Source: DATHRK01 sp035465395 (GTDB lineage Bacteria; Gemmatimonadota; Gemmatimonadetes; Longimicrobiales; RSA9). From it: DNA of 64,000 nucleotides. The position numbers and the translations under genes were made by a program. Below are positions 24,696-32,869 of this stretch, piece by piece. The notes under the pieces were generated by a model. It saw only the letters and a program-made list of their open reading frames with translations. It made no database searches and was not told where the DNA came from. The stretch covers positions 1 to 64,000 of the forward strand of contig DATHRK010000051.1 in the NCBI GenBank assembly GCA_035465395.1, written 5' to 3'. Each line of letters begins with the position of its first letter. Positions within the stretch are counted from its first letter, which is position 1.

Positions 24696-26849
24696 ATGAG
24701 CCCTGACGAACCGAGCGCCATCCGACTGCAGATCGACGACGGGATCGCCTTCGTCGTTTTCGATCGCCCGGACGCGAAGGTGAATCTCCTCACCATGTCC
24801 GTACTTCGCGACCTTTCCGGCATACTCGAGGACATCGAGCAGCACGCCGCCGCCCGAACGGTCGACGCCGTGGTGATCAAGAGCGGCAAGCCGGGTTCGT
24901 TCATCGCGGGCGTGGACGTGGAGGCGATCCGCGGCGTCGAGGATCCGGTGGTCGGGGCCCGACTGGCCTCCGAGGGCCAGGCGACCTTCAACCGGCTGGA
25001 GGGGCTGGCCGTGCCGACGGTCGCCGCGATCGATGGGCCCTGCATGGGCGGCGGGACCGAGCTCGTCCTCTCTTGCGACTACCGCATCGCCAGCGATTCG
25101 GAGCGCACCAAGATCGCCCTTCCCGAGGTGCGCCTGGGGATCCTCCCGGGCTTCGGGGGGACGACCCGCCTGCCGCGGCTCGTGGGCCTCCAGGCTGCGC
25201 TGGACATCATCCTCACGGGCAAGAACGTCCGCCCCGGGAAGGCGCTGCGGATCGGCCTGGTGGACGAGGTGGTCGCGGACACGATCATCCAGCGGCGCGC
25301 CGCCGAGGTCGCGCGCTCGCTCGCGGATGGCGGGACACCGGCCCGGAAGAGGCGGCGACGGAGCGTGCTGCAGCGCTTCCTGGAGGACACGGCGCCCGGG
25401 CGGCGTGTGGTTCTGCGCGAGGCCCGCAAGCGGGTGATGAAGGAGACCGGCGGACACTATCCGGCGCCCCTGGCGATTCTGGACACCGTGCGGCGCACGA
25501 TGTCGCTGCCCGTCGAAAAGGCTCTGGAGATCGAAGCGCGCGCGATCGGGCGCCTGGTCGCCACCGACGTCTCGAAGAACCTCATTCACGTCTTCCGGCT
25601 CATGGAGGGGGCGAAGAAGAAGGCCCCGCGGGGCGAGTCGGCCACCATCGACCGGATCGCCGTCCTGGGCGCGGGCGTGATGGGGGGAGGGATCGCGCAC
25701 CTGGCCGCCTCCCAGGGGGTCGAGGTCCGCATGAAGGACATCGACAACCGCGGGCTGTCCGCCGGCCTGCGCGCGGCCCGCGAGCGCGTGGACCGGAGTC
25801 GGGAGCGGAGGCACCTCGACGAGCGCAAGGCCGACGCGATCATGAGCCGCATCTCTCCCACCCTGACCTACGAGGGGTTCGCCTCGGTCGATCTCGTGAT
25901 CGAGGCGGTCGTGGAGAAGATGGCGGTCAAGAAGGCCGTACTGGGCGAGGCCGAGGAGGTCACGTCGGAGGACACCGTGTCCTGCTCGAACACGTCCACG
26001 CTGTCGATCACCGAGATGCAGTCCGCGCTCGCGCGGCCCGGGCGTTTCTGCGGCCTCCACTTCTTCAACCCGGTCCACCGCATGCCCCTCGTGGAGGTCA
26101 TCCGGGGAGCGGCGACGACGGACGACACGCTGGCGACGGCCTTCGCGTTCGCGCTGCAGCTCGGCAAGATCCCGGTGGTCGTGGAGGACGGGCCCGGCTT
26201 CCTCGTCAACCGGATTCTCGGACCCTACCTGAACGAGGCCGGCTGGCTGCTCGAGGATGGCGCGTCCGTCGAGGCCGTGGACGCGGCGCTGGTGGACTTC
26301 GGCATGCCGATGGGGCCCTTCCGCCTGCTCGATGAGGTCGGGCTGGACGTGGCACGACACGCGGCGGATGTCCTGCACGACGCCTTCGGCGAGCGGATGG
26401 CGCCGTCTCCGGTGATGGAGGCGCTGGCCGGGACGGAGCGCCTGGGCCGCAAGGGAGGCCGCGGCTTCTACCGCTACGAGGGCGGCAAGGAGGCGGGGCT
26501 GGACGAGGACGTGTTCGCGGACCTGGACGGGCGCGGGGCGCCGACGGACTCCGGCGTGCCCGAACGGGAGATCCTCGACCGCTGCCTGTTCGTCATGGTC
26601 AACGAGGCGGCGCGTGTCCTGGAGGACGGCATAGCGCGCGACGCGGGCGACGTGGATCTCGCGATGATCACGGGGACCGGATTCCCCCCGTTCCGCGGCG
26701 GGCTCCTTCGCTGGGCGGACGCGACCGGCCTGCGGGCCATCGTCGACCGGCTGGAGGAGCTGGCTGCCGTGCACGGCAGCCGGTTCCGCCCCGCCGGCCT
26801 GCTCGCCGAGCTGGCAGCGTCGGACGGCGGCTTCTACGACCGGTCCTGA
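24696..26849 (+). CDS. fadJ: multifunctional fatty-acid beta-oxidation enzyme (enoyl-CoA hydratase / 3-hydroxyacyl-CoA dehydrogenase)
   Basis: The alpha subunit of the beta-oxidation complex. 717 residues: crotonase domain (residues about 1-200) with the catalytic glutamates in MGGGTELVLSCDYRIA and ALPEVRLGILPGFGGTTRL; a linker; the NAD-binding domain starting IAVLGAGVMGGGIAHLAASQ; HAD motif HFFNPVHRMPLVEV with the catalytic His; and two C-terminal helical domains (GPGFLVNRILGPYLNEA and ITGTGFPPFRGG). ATG at 24696 starts just before the first conserved strand; a TTG nine codons upstream is possible. No thiolase partner (fadI/fadA) lies nearby, so that subunit must be encoded elsewhere. Confidence 0.95.
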   Translation: MSPDEPSAIRLQIDDGIAFVVFDRPDAKVNLLTMSVLRDLSGILEDIEQHAAARTVDAVVIKSGKPGSFIAGVDVEAIRGVEDPVVGARLASEGQATFNRLEGLAVPTVAAIDGPCMGGGTELVLSCDYRIASDSERTKIALPEVRLGILPGFGGTTRLPRLVGLQAALDIILTGKNVRPGKALRIGLVDEVVADTIIQRRAAEVARSLADGGTPARKRRRRSVLQRFLEDTAPGRRVVLREARKRVMKETGGHYPAPLAILDTVRRTMSLPVEKALEIEARAIGRLVATDVSKNLIHVFRLMEGAKKKAPRGESATIDRIAVLGAGVMGGGIAHLAASQGVEVRMKDIDNRGLSAGLRAARERVDRSRERRHLDERKADAIMSRISPTLTYEGFASVDLVIEAVVEKMAVKKAVLGEAEEVTSEDTVSCSNTSTLSITEMQSALARPGRFCGLHFFNPVHRMPLVEVIRGAATTDDTLATAFAFALQLGKIPVVVEDGPGFLVNRILGPYLNEAGWLLEDGASVEAVDAALVDFGMPMGPFRLLDEVGLDVARHAADVLHDAFGERMAPSPVMEALAGTERLGRKGGRGFYRYEGGKEAGLDEDVFADLDGRGAPTDSGVPEREILDRCLFVMVNEAARVLEDGIARDAGDVDLAMITGTGFPPFRGGLLRWADATGLRAIVDRLEELAAVHGSRFRPAGLLAELAASDGGFYDRS

Positions 26850-26852
26850 GAC

Positions 26853-26897
26853 GCGCCGGCCGCCGCGGCCGCCCCCCGGGCGTGGCGCGGCCGGTGC
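26853..26897. terminator. GC hairpin between convergent genes
   Basis: An 11-bp stem with one G-T wobble (arms 853-863 and 887-897 of this kilobase) lies between the ends of fadJ and the ABC ATPase gene. There is no T run on either side, so it is only a possible bidirectional terminator. Confidence 0.35.
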
Positions 26898-26909
26898 CCT
26901 CTGGCGGAT

Positions 26910-27644
26910 CTAGACGCCGAAACCCGCTTCCTCGAGCTCGTGGGCCGCGGCGCCCGCGTGATCCTTCACGACCTTGCCGTCGAACAGGTGGATGGCGCGC
27001 TGGGCGGCCTCGGCGTAGCGCGGGTCGTGCGTCACCATGCAGATCGTGGACCCGGTGTCGTGCAGCTCGTGGAGCAGAGCCATCACCGCTTCGCCGTTGG
27101 TCGAATCCAGGTTACCGGTGGGCTCGTCGGCCAGCAGGATGAGCGGGTCGCCCGCGATGGCGCGCGCCACGGCCACCCTCTGCTGCTGGCCCCCGGAGAG
27201 CTGCGCCGGGAAGTGCTTGGTGCGGTGCGCCATGTCCACCCTCTCGAGCGCCGCGAGCACGCGTTCCTTGCGCTCCGCCGCGCTCACGCCGCGGTAGCTC
27301 AGCGGAAGCTCCACGTTCTCGTACACGGTCAGGTCGCCGATCAGATTGAACGCCTGGAAGATGAAGCCGATCTCGCGGTTGCGGATGCGCGCGCGCTCGG
27401 CCGGCGACAGGTGCTCCACGGACTTGCCGTCCAGCAGGTACTCGCCGGCGGTCGGCGTGTCGAGCAGGCCGAGGATCGACAGCAGCGTGGTCTTGCCGCA
27501 CCCGGACGGGCCCGCAACGGCCACGAACTCCCCGGGGTCGATCGCGATGTCGACCTCGCTGAGGGCGTGGGTCTCGAGTTCCTCGGTCAGGAAGACCTTG
27601 CTCGCCTTCCGGAGCTGGATGCGGGGGTGTGCGGACTGGATCAT
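26910..27644 (-). CDS. ABC transporter ATP-binding protein (MacB/LolD type)
   Basis: The ATPase of a MacB/LolD-type ABC transporter. 244 residues with Walker A AGPSGCGKTTLLS, Q-loop FQAFNLI, signature LSGGQQQRVAVARA, Walker B LILLADEPTGNLD and H-loop VTHD. Such ATPases pair with a four-helix MacB/FtsX-like permease. Here the upstream gene (40 bp away) encodes a membrane-fusion protein, but no permease gene follows: the next gene is the convergent fadJ. The complex must therefore use a permease encoded elsewhere, or the operon has lost it. Confidence 0.95.
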   Translation of the reverse strand: MIQSAHPRIQLRKASKVFLTEELETHALSEVDIAIDPGEFVAVAGPSGCGKTTLLSILGLLDTPTAGEYLLDGKSVEHLSPAERARIRNREIGFIFQAFNLIGDLTVYENVELPLSYRGVSAAERKERVLAALERVDMAHRTKHFPAQLSGGQQQRVAVARAIAGDPLILLADEPTGNLDSTNGEAVMALLHELHDTGSTICMVTHDPRYAEAAQRAIHLFDGKVVKDHAGAAAHELEEAGFGV

Positions 27645-27684
27645 CGATCGGACTCTCGGTTGTTGGTTCGCATGTTTGCCCGGG

Positions 27685-28929
27685 TCAGCGCAGACGCACG
27701 CGGTCGGCGCTCTCCCAGTTGGACATGTCCGACAGGATCACGACGTCGCCGGCTTCGAGACCGTCGACGATCTGTACCTGGTTCACCGACCCCGCGCCCA
27801 GCCTGACCTGCGCGCGGGTGGCCTGCGTGCGGTCCTCGTCGAGCCGGAACAGGCCCACGGTGCTGTTCGCCTGGCCGAACGTCGGCCGGCCGATGTAGAG
27901 CACGTCGTCGAGACGGTCGATCTGGATCGTGCCTTCGACGCTGAGGTCCGGCCGGGCGCCGCGCGGGAGCTCGCCCTCGAGCGCGACGTCGACGGTGACC
28001 GTACCGTTCTGGACGGATGGATCCATCCGCACCACGCGGCCGTCGATGAGCCCGTTCCGGGTGTCGATCACGGCCGGGAGGCCGACGACCACCTCGGTTG
28101 CCTGGGTCTCGGGCACGCGCAGCTCCGCCTTGAGCCGTCCGGGCTGGACGACGCGCGCGAGGAGCAACCCGGGCGTGACCCACTGGCCCTCCTCCACGGG
28201 CAGCTCCTGCAGGACGCCGGCGACCCCCGCGACGACCTTCATCGATTCGACGAGGCCGCGTTGGAACGCGACGATCTCGCGCAGGCGGCTCACCTGGGAT
28301 CGCTGAGCGGCCACCTGCGGCTCCTGCGACCGGCGTAGCGATTCCAGCCGCTGCCGCTCGATTTCCAGCCGCTCGGCGAGTTCCTCGGCCGTGTCACGCG
28401 AGCGTTGGAGCTCCATCGGCGCGATCAGCTGCTGCGACGCCAGGGCCTCGTTGGCCTCGACCTGGCGCTGCGCCTCGCGGTACTGCGACCGGGTCTGCGC
28501 CACCAGCGATTCCTGGTTCAGGATCTGGTTCTCCAGGGTCGACTGCAGGCTGACGTACTGGGCCTGCGCGGCGGTGAGCTGGCGCTCGGCCTCCAGCAGC
28601 TCGCGCTGCACGTCTGCGTTGCTCAGCTCGAGGAGCACGGTCTCGGGCGTCACCTCCGTACCGGGCTGGAGGTGGCGGCGTTCGACACGGCCGGCGGTCA
28701 CCGCGGGGATCAGCCGGATCTGCTCGGGCACGAGGGTCCCGGGCCCGCGGACTTCGCGCAGCATCGTGCCCCGCTCGACGGTGTCCATCCAGATCGTCGC
28801 CCGATCCACCACCGGGGCGGACGGATCGAGGCGGGAAACCCCGAGCGTAGCGAGCACGACGCCCACGACGGCGAGGCCTCCGTAGACGTACCGCTTGTTG
28901 CTCTTCGTCTTTTCCCGCGGAATGTCCAC
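27685..28929 (-). CDS. periplasmic adaptor (membrane-fusion) protein of an efflux system
   Basis: A HlyD/MacA-like membrane-fusion protein that would bridge an inner-membrane transporter and an outer-membrane channel. 414 residues: short cytoplasmic N-terminus, transmembrane helix (YVYGGLAVVGVVLATLGV), the first half of a lipoyl domain, a long coiled-coil hairpin of about 120 residues (ELLEAERQLTAAQAQYVSLQ onwards), the second half-lipoyl motif AGVAGVLQELPVEEGQWV, a beta-barrel (PGRLKAELRVPETQATEVVV) and a membrane-proximal C-terminal domain. Operon with the ABC ATPase gene. Probably under control of the PadR regulator encoded upstream. Confidence 0.9.
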   Translation of the reverse strand: MDIPREKTKSNKRYVYGGLAVVGVVLATLGVSRLDPSAPVVDRATIWMDTVERGTMLREVRGPGTLVPEQIRLIPAVTAGRVERRHLQPGTEVTPETVLLELSNADVQRELLEAERQLTAAQAQYVSLQSTLENQILNQESLVAQTRSQYREAQRQVEANEALASQQLIAPMELQRSRDTAEELAERLEIERQRLESLRRSQEPQVAAQRSQVSRLREIVAFQRGLVESMKVVAGVAGVLQELPVEEGQWVTPGLLLARVVQPGRLKAELRVPETQATEVVVGLPAVIDTRNGLIDGRVVRMDPSVQNGTVTVDVALEGELPRGARPDLSVEGTIQIDRLDDVLYIGRPTFGQANSTVGLFRLDEDRTQATRAQVRLGAGSVNQVQIVDGLEAGDVVILSDMSNWESADRVRLR

Positions 28930-29039
28930 GACGTCTCAGCCCCTGCCTCGTTCGTTGATACCACAACCCTCGGGCGGCCGTACGGCTGCGTGTGCCGCTG
29001 TCCTCGCGCAGCACCGTTCGGGCGCGGGCCGCGAAAGTT

Positions 29040-29117
29040 TCAGCCGCTCGCGGTGGCGCGGGCGCCGGGGCGGAGCCAGCCGACGATGCGCCGCAGGTCG
29101 TCGCGCAGGTCGCCCAT
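29040..29117 (-). pseudogene. 25-codon stump, possibly a remnant of an ABC permease gene
   Basis: Eight bases after the PadR stop codon an ATG opens a 25-codon frame (MGDLRDDLRRIVGWLRPGAR...) ending in TGA. Its N-terminus resembles the cytoplasmic start of the large ABC permeases (ADOP/MacB-like, typically M-x-D-L-R-x-D-L-R-x-x) that usually follow PadR genes in Acidobacteriota and Gemmatimonadota. No transmembrane sequence follows. It could be a deletion remnant of the missing permease or a coincidence; the resemblance covers only about 12 residues. Confidence 0.3.
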
Positions 29118-29125
29118 GGCCCCTG

Positions 29126-29461
29126 CTACGCGCCGGCGAGGACCAGATCGACCGCCTTCGCGAACCGGCGCCAGCTCTCGGTCTCTCGCGCCAGGTGTGC
29201 CTCGCCGCGGCGGGTGAGGTGGTAGAACTTGGCGCGGCGGTTGTTCTCCGACATGCCCCACTCCGAAGCGATCAAGCCGCGCCGCTCGAGGCGGTGGAGC
29301 GCGGGATAGAGCGAGCCCTGGTTGAGGTGGAGGGCTTCTTCGGATCGATCGCGGATGCGCCGTGAGACGCCCCAACCGTGGATGGATTCCCGCGCGAGCG
29401 TGCGCAGGATGAGCATGTCGAGGGTGCCCTGCAGGAGGTCGTTGCCTTGAAGCTGGCTCAT
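29126..29461 (-). CDS. PadR-family transcriptional regulator
   Basis: A 111-residue winged-helix repressor of the PadR family, which typically controls efflux genes in response to toxic ligands. The fold is complete: LQGTLDMLILRTLARESIHG (helix 1-2), then LHLNQGSLYPALHRLERRGLI (recognition helix and wing) and RRAKFYHLTRRGEAHL (wing), with a short C-terminal dimerisation helix. I place the start at 29461, 12 codons inside the longest frame, because the longer start would lie inside the predicted -10 box. It heads the minus-strand group with the adaptor and ABC ATPase genes. Confidence 0.93.
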   Translation of the reverse strand: MSQLQGNDLLQGTLDMLILRTLARESIHGWGVSRRIRDRSEEALHLNQGSLYPALHRLERRGLIASEWGMSENNRRAKFYHLTRRGEAHLARETESWRRFAKAVDLVLAGA

Positions 29462-29481
29462 TTGAATTTCCCCAAGACGAT

Positions 29482-29519
29482 CTAGGGGTATCATGGCGCA
29501 CGCTCCCCTAGACTGTCAA
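29482..29519 (-). promoter_or_regulatory. padR promoter with overlapping inverted-repeat operator
   Basis: On the minus strand a perfect -35 TTGACA (29514-29519) is followed after 18 bp by CATGAT (29490-29495). An inverted repeat with 7-bp arms, CTAGGGG (29482-29488) and CCCCTAG (29505-29511), brackets the -10: one arm lies in the spacer and the other just downstream of the -10. The arms are 16 bp apart, so centres are about 23 bp apart, roughly two helical turns, which suits a dimeric regulator. PadR proteins often repress their own genes, so this is a good candidate autoregulatory operator. Confidence 0.6.
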
Positions 29520-29812
29520 GGGGAGGCTCGATGGCCCGTGGGGTGACCGGCCGGACGGGACGCCTCTGACGTCATCCTGTGGGAAAACTCCCCACAAATA
29601 TTTACGTCGTAAGGGTTTATACCCTTGCGGGGGACCCTGGCCAGGTGAATCTTGGAATTGGCCGGACCGGCACGCTCGCGAGCCCGCCTCGGCCGTTCGA
29701 ACCCGCCCGATCCACGACGCGTGCGTCCCGCCCGACGGGACGATTTAGATAGAGTTCGCGGCACCGCCGAGGCGGATGCCGGCCCGAGTGCGCCTGCACT
29801 GGGAGCAGGTTT
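29520..29812. promoter_or_regulatory. intergenic control region upstream of the cytochrome operon
   Basis: This divergent gap has no gene. It contains an A/T-rich island unusual for the region and two small dyads: GTGGG/CCCAC (29579-29583 and 29591-29595) and AAGGGT-TTAT-ACCCTT (29611-29626, a perfect 6-bp palindrome around a 4-nt centre). They lie about 190-230 bp before the first gene of the eight-gene electron-transfer block. I see no convincing -35/-10 pair for the rightward operon. A redox- or metal-responsive operator is possible but unproven. Confidence 0.4.
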
Positions 29813-30544
29813 ATGCCGTTGCAATCGGATCACGGGAACAGCCAGGAGGCCCGCCGGCGGCGGGTCGAGGCCAGCACGCCCGCACGCATCGTCGTAGCGT
29901 GGACCCTGGCCGGCGGCCTCGTCGCCGGGGGGCTCCTCGTCGCCAGCGTTGCTCTGGTAGGGGGCTCGTCCGAGCACGGCAGCATGACAGTCACACCGCT
30001 GTTCGTGCTCGGGGCTCTCGCCGGGTTCGTCCACGGAGCCGTTTTCGGCTACCTTGGACGATACCCCCATGAATCGAGGCTCGATGCGCTGCGCAGCACC
30101 ACGCGAGGGCTCCTCGTAGCGGTCCCCGCCGCCGCGGTGTGCTGGGGCCTGGCGATCATGATCGCCCTCTCGCCCGCCTTTGCGAGTTCCCGTCGCTGGG
30201 ACCTGCTGGGTGCCTCCGGGCTCGCGTGGCTGGCGGGTATCGGCGTAGCTTGCTGGGCAGCCTATGAGGGCTGGCGCCGAATGCGGCGGGTCTTCGCGCG
30301 ATGGCCCGAACACCGCGTCGGCACGCTGATACTCTTGGGCGTCCTGACGCTCCTGATGAGTCGCTTCTATGCCGAGCACCCCACGATCTGGGGCACCGAC
30401 CTGAGGGTGACCGGGGTCGGCGCGTTCGTGCTGGCGCTGGGCGCCACGATCTGGATCGCGCTGCCGGTGGTGGTCCTGACTCTTCGTCTGGCCCACCGCG
30501 GCATAAACCAATTGCAACACTGGCACCATTCCCCCGGGCATTGA
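29813..30544 (+). CDS. six-helix membrane protein heading the cytochrome operon
   Basis: A 243-residue integral membrane protein not assigned to a family. A 23-residue polar N-terminus precedes six predicted transmembrane helices, for example IVVAWTLAGGLVAGGLLVAS, VTPLFVLGALAGFVHGAVFG, and a last one at VGAFVLALGATIWIALPVVV; the C-terminus is His-rich (QLQHWHHSPGH). No cofactor motif is clear, though His residues occur at membrane edges. The cytochrome gene starts 14 bp after its stop codon, so it very probably belongs to the same operon and may assist haem-protein assembly or form a quinone-side membrane subunit. ATG is preceded by a GGGAGCAGG sequence. Confidence 0.75.
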   Translation: MPLQSDHGNSQEARRRRVEASTPARIVVAWTLAGGLVAGGLLVASVALVGGSSEHGSMTVTPLFVLGALAGFVHGAVFGYLGRYPHESRLDALRSTTRGLLVAVPAAAVCWGLAIMIALSPAFASSRRWDLLGASGLAWLAGIGVACWAAYEGWRRMRRVFARWPEHRVGTLILLGVLTLLMSRFYAEHPTIWGTDLRVTGVGAFVLALGATIWIALPVVVLTLRLAHRGINQLQHWHHSPGH

Positions 30545-30558
30545 CCCAAGGAGCTAGC

Positions 30559-31968
30559 ATGCGCCACCCCCGAGTCCGTCTTGTGTGGTTGGTCATGGTG
30601 ACCGCCGCGGCCGGCTGCACCGACACCGTTTTCGAACGGATTCCGGACTTCGAGGATCCGCCCAATGCGGCCATGGGCTTCCTCGGCTATACCGACAGCG
30701 AAGCGGACCAGCCTGTGTGCGGCAACTGCCACGTGGGTAAATACGCCGAGTGGCGCGGCACGGCGCACGCGGATGCGTGGGACGACCTGCAGGCCAGCGG
30801 AGCCGCGGCTGAGAGCTGCGAGGGTTGCCACACGGTCGGAGAGAACGGCAACCCCGTCGAGGTAACCGACGTCGCGTGGACGGCCACCGGCGACCCACGC
30901 TACCACGACGTGCAGTGTGAGAGCTGCCACGGCCCGGGGCTCGATCACGTCACGAACCCCGACGCCACCCAGCCACTGGCGCGGCTCGACGTGGGGGATA
31001 CGCTCCAGTTCGGCTGCGGCGAGTGTCACCGGGGCGACGCCGAGGCGCACCACCCGTTCATCGAGGACTGGACGCTGTCCGCTCACGGCAAGCGTGGCAC
31101 CTCGATGCAGACGCGCGAGAGCTGCGTCGCCTGCCACGAGGGCCGCGCCGCGTTGGAAGTGTGGGGCGTGGACGCGGAGTACGTGGAGAAGGACGAGGCG
31201 GAGCCGCTGCCGGTTACCTGTGGCGTCTGTCACGACCCGCACGACGCCACGAACCCGGGGCAGTTGCGTTTCCCGGTCGGCGTGGCCGACGTCGACCGCA
31301 ACCTGTGCATGCGGTGTCACCAGAAGCGCGCCGTGCCGGATCCGGGCGGCAGCAGCCGCGGCCCCCACTCCCCCCAGGGTCCACTGCTCCTGGGGGAGGA
31401 CGTGGGGTGGACCCCGCCCAACTTCGCCTACGACGACACCCGTATCGTCAGCACCCACGGGACGGAACGAAATCCGCGGCTGTGCGCCACCTGCCACGTG
31501 ACGGCGATCGACTTCACGGACGCCAACGGGGTCACCATCTCGGCTTCGGGCCACCTGTTCAAGGCCATCCCCTGTCTCGACGAGGACGGCCTGCCGACCG
31601 CGTCCGAGGCGTGCACGCTCGGCGAGAGGAGCTTCGCGTCGTGCACCCCGTCGGGATGTCACGGCGACCAGAACGCGGCGCGGAGCGCCTATATCTCGTC
31701 GACCGATGAGATCGCCGGGCTCGTGGCGGACCTGGACGCGCTGCTCGACCAGGTGCCGGCGGACCAGTTCGCCAATGATACCATCTTCACCATCGCCGAA
31801 GGCGCCGAGTTCAACGCCGGCCTGGGGGACATCACGAGCTCCGCCATCCACAACCCGTTCCTGACCGAGGCGTTGCTCCGGGCGAGCATCCAGGCGGTGA
31901 TGGACGAGTACGGTGTCGCAGGCAGGGCGGCCGTTGCGGGATCCGGCGGAAAGGAAGCGGATCGGTAG
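30559..31968 (+). CDS. multihaem c-type cytochrome lipoprotein (8 CxxCH plus 1 CX4CH)
   Basis: An exported multihaem cytochrome of 469 residues. The signal peptide ends in a lipobox (TAAAGC), so it is lipid-anchored. Eight CxxCH sites are visible in order: CGNCH, CEGCH, CESCH, CGECH, CVACH, CGVCH, CMRCH, CATCH, plus CTPSGCH, a CX4CH variant. The first site with CGNCHVGKYAEWRGTAHADAW resembles cytochrome c554-type proteins. There is no CxxCK site, so nitrite or hydroxylamine reductase activity is unlikely. AAGGAG six bases before the ATG fixes the start. In this operon, next to an outer-membrane barrel, it is the best candidate for the outer-face or periplasmic lipid-anchored electron carrier. 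Confidence 0.93.
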   Translation: MRHPRVRLVWLVMVTAAAGCTDTVFERIPDFEDPPNAAMGFLGYTDSEADQPVCGNCHVGKYAEWRGTAHADAWDDLQASGAAAESCEGCHTVGENGNPVEVTDVAWTATGDPRYHDVQCESCHGPGLDHVTNPDATQPLARLDVGDTLQFGCGECHRGDAEAHHPFIEDWTLSAHGKRGTSMQTRESCVACHEGRAALEVWGVDAEYVEKDEAEPLPVTCGVCHDPHDATNPGQLRFPVGVADVDRNLCMRCHQKRAVPDPGGSSRGPHSPQGPLLLGEDVGWTPPNFAYDDTRIVSTHGTERNPRLCATCHVTAIDFTDANGVTISASGHLFKAIPCLDEDGLPTASEACTLGERSFASCTPSGCHGDQNAARSAYISSTDEIAGLVADLDALLDQVPADQFANDTIFTIAEGAEFNAGLGDITSSAIHNPFLTEALLRASIQAVMDEYGVAGRAAVAGSGGKEADR

Positions 31969-32011
31969 GCGGGCGCCAGCGTACGCTCGGCGCTGCGTTC
32001 ACGGGGGCGGC

Positions 32012-32869
32012 GTGGGCCACAGGGCATCCCCAGGGCACGCCGCCCTTCTGCTTGCGGTGCTGTCGGCGTGCACCGCGGACTCCCCCGGCCCGCCGGAAGA
32101 GACGGCTGCGGATTCCGTCGCCGAGCAGGCCGGGGACAGTCTGGGCGCGCTCGAGGACTCCGCCGGCGTGCGCGAACTGGGCGACCTGCGCCTTGCGCGA
32201 GCGGACGCACCGGAAGGCGAGCCGTTCGCCCACGAGCCGCACCGCGACATCGCCTGCACGGTCTGCCACGGTACCGTGGCGGGGCACGACACGCACCGGG
32301 ACGTCGAGTGCGCCGAGTGCCACGAGGCCGGCGGAGCGCCGGGGGCCGCGTCGGTTCCGACCGCCGCCGAATGCCTCGCGTGCCACCATGACCCGGCGCG
32401 CGCGGAGCCCTGCGGCCGCTGTCACGGCCTCGCATCCAACCTCCCGGCCGCGGTGGTCCCAGTGCGCATCGTCGCCGCCGATGCCGCCTCCGCCCGGACG
32501 CGCGCGCTGGACTTCCAGCACGAGCCGCACGCCGATCTCGCCTGCGAGTCCTGCCACGGGAGCCCCCCGAGCGGTGCCGAGGCCCGCGCATGCGAAGCCT
32601 GCCACGCGGAGCACCACGAGGCGACCCGGCAGTGCATCGCATGCCACGCGCCGCTGCCCCTCGAAACGCACACGGTGGACTCCCACAGGGGCTGCGGGGG
32701 CAGCGGCTGCCACGACGACGCGGCGGTGTTGAGCCTCCCTCCGACTCGCGCTCTGTGCCTGGCCTGTCACCAGGATCAGACCGCTCACGAGCCGGGGCGG
32801 GAATGCGGACCCTGTCATCGAGTCGCCGACGGGTTCGCGCTTCACCCCGAGGAGGGGTCAGGGCCGTGA
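32012..32869 (+). CDS. decahaem-type c-cytochrome lipoprotein
   Basis: A 285-residue exported cytochrome with a lipobox (AVLSAC). Nine CxxCH sites (CTVCH, CAECH, CLACH, CGRCH, CESCH, CEACH, CIACH, CLACH, CGPCH) and one CX4CH variant (CGGSGCH) give up to ten haems in about 230 mature residues, a density typical of electron-wire proteins. His residues between motifs (HEPHRDIAC, HEPHADLAC) supply distal ligands. Start choice: GTG at 32012 gives a proper signal peptide and has a GGGGG tract upstream; the longer frame adds an arginine-rich stretch that overlaps the upstream gene. Its stop overlaps the next ATG (TGATG). Confidence 0.9.
   Translation: MGHRASPGHAALLLAVLSACTADSPGPPEETAADSVAEQAGDSLGALEDSAGVRELGDLRLARADAPEGEPFAHEPHRDIACTVCHGTVAGHDTHRDVECAECHEAGGAPGAASVPTAAECLACHHDPARAEPCGRCHGLASNLPAAVVPVRIVAADAASARTRALDFQHEPHADLACESCHGSPPSGAEARACEACHAEHHEATRQCIACHAPLPLETHTVDSHRGCGGSGCHDDAAVLSLPPTRALCLACHQDQTAHEPGRECGPCHRVADGFALHPEEGSGP

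Noticed and set aside
30559..31968. First multihaem cytochrome as a nitrite or hydroxylamine reductase
   Set aside because: No CxxCK catalytic haem site and no hydroxylamine-oxidoreductase-type cross-link tyrosine pattern is visible; all sites are CxxCH or CX4CH.
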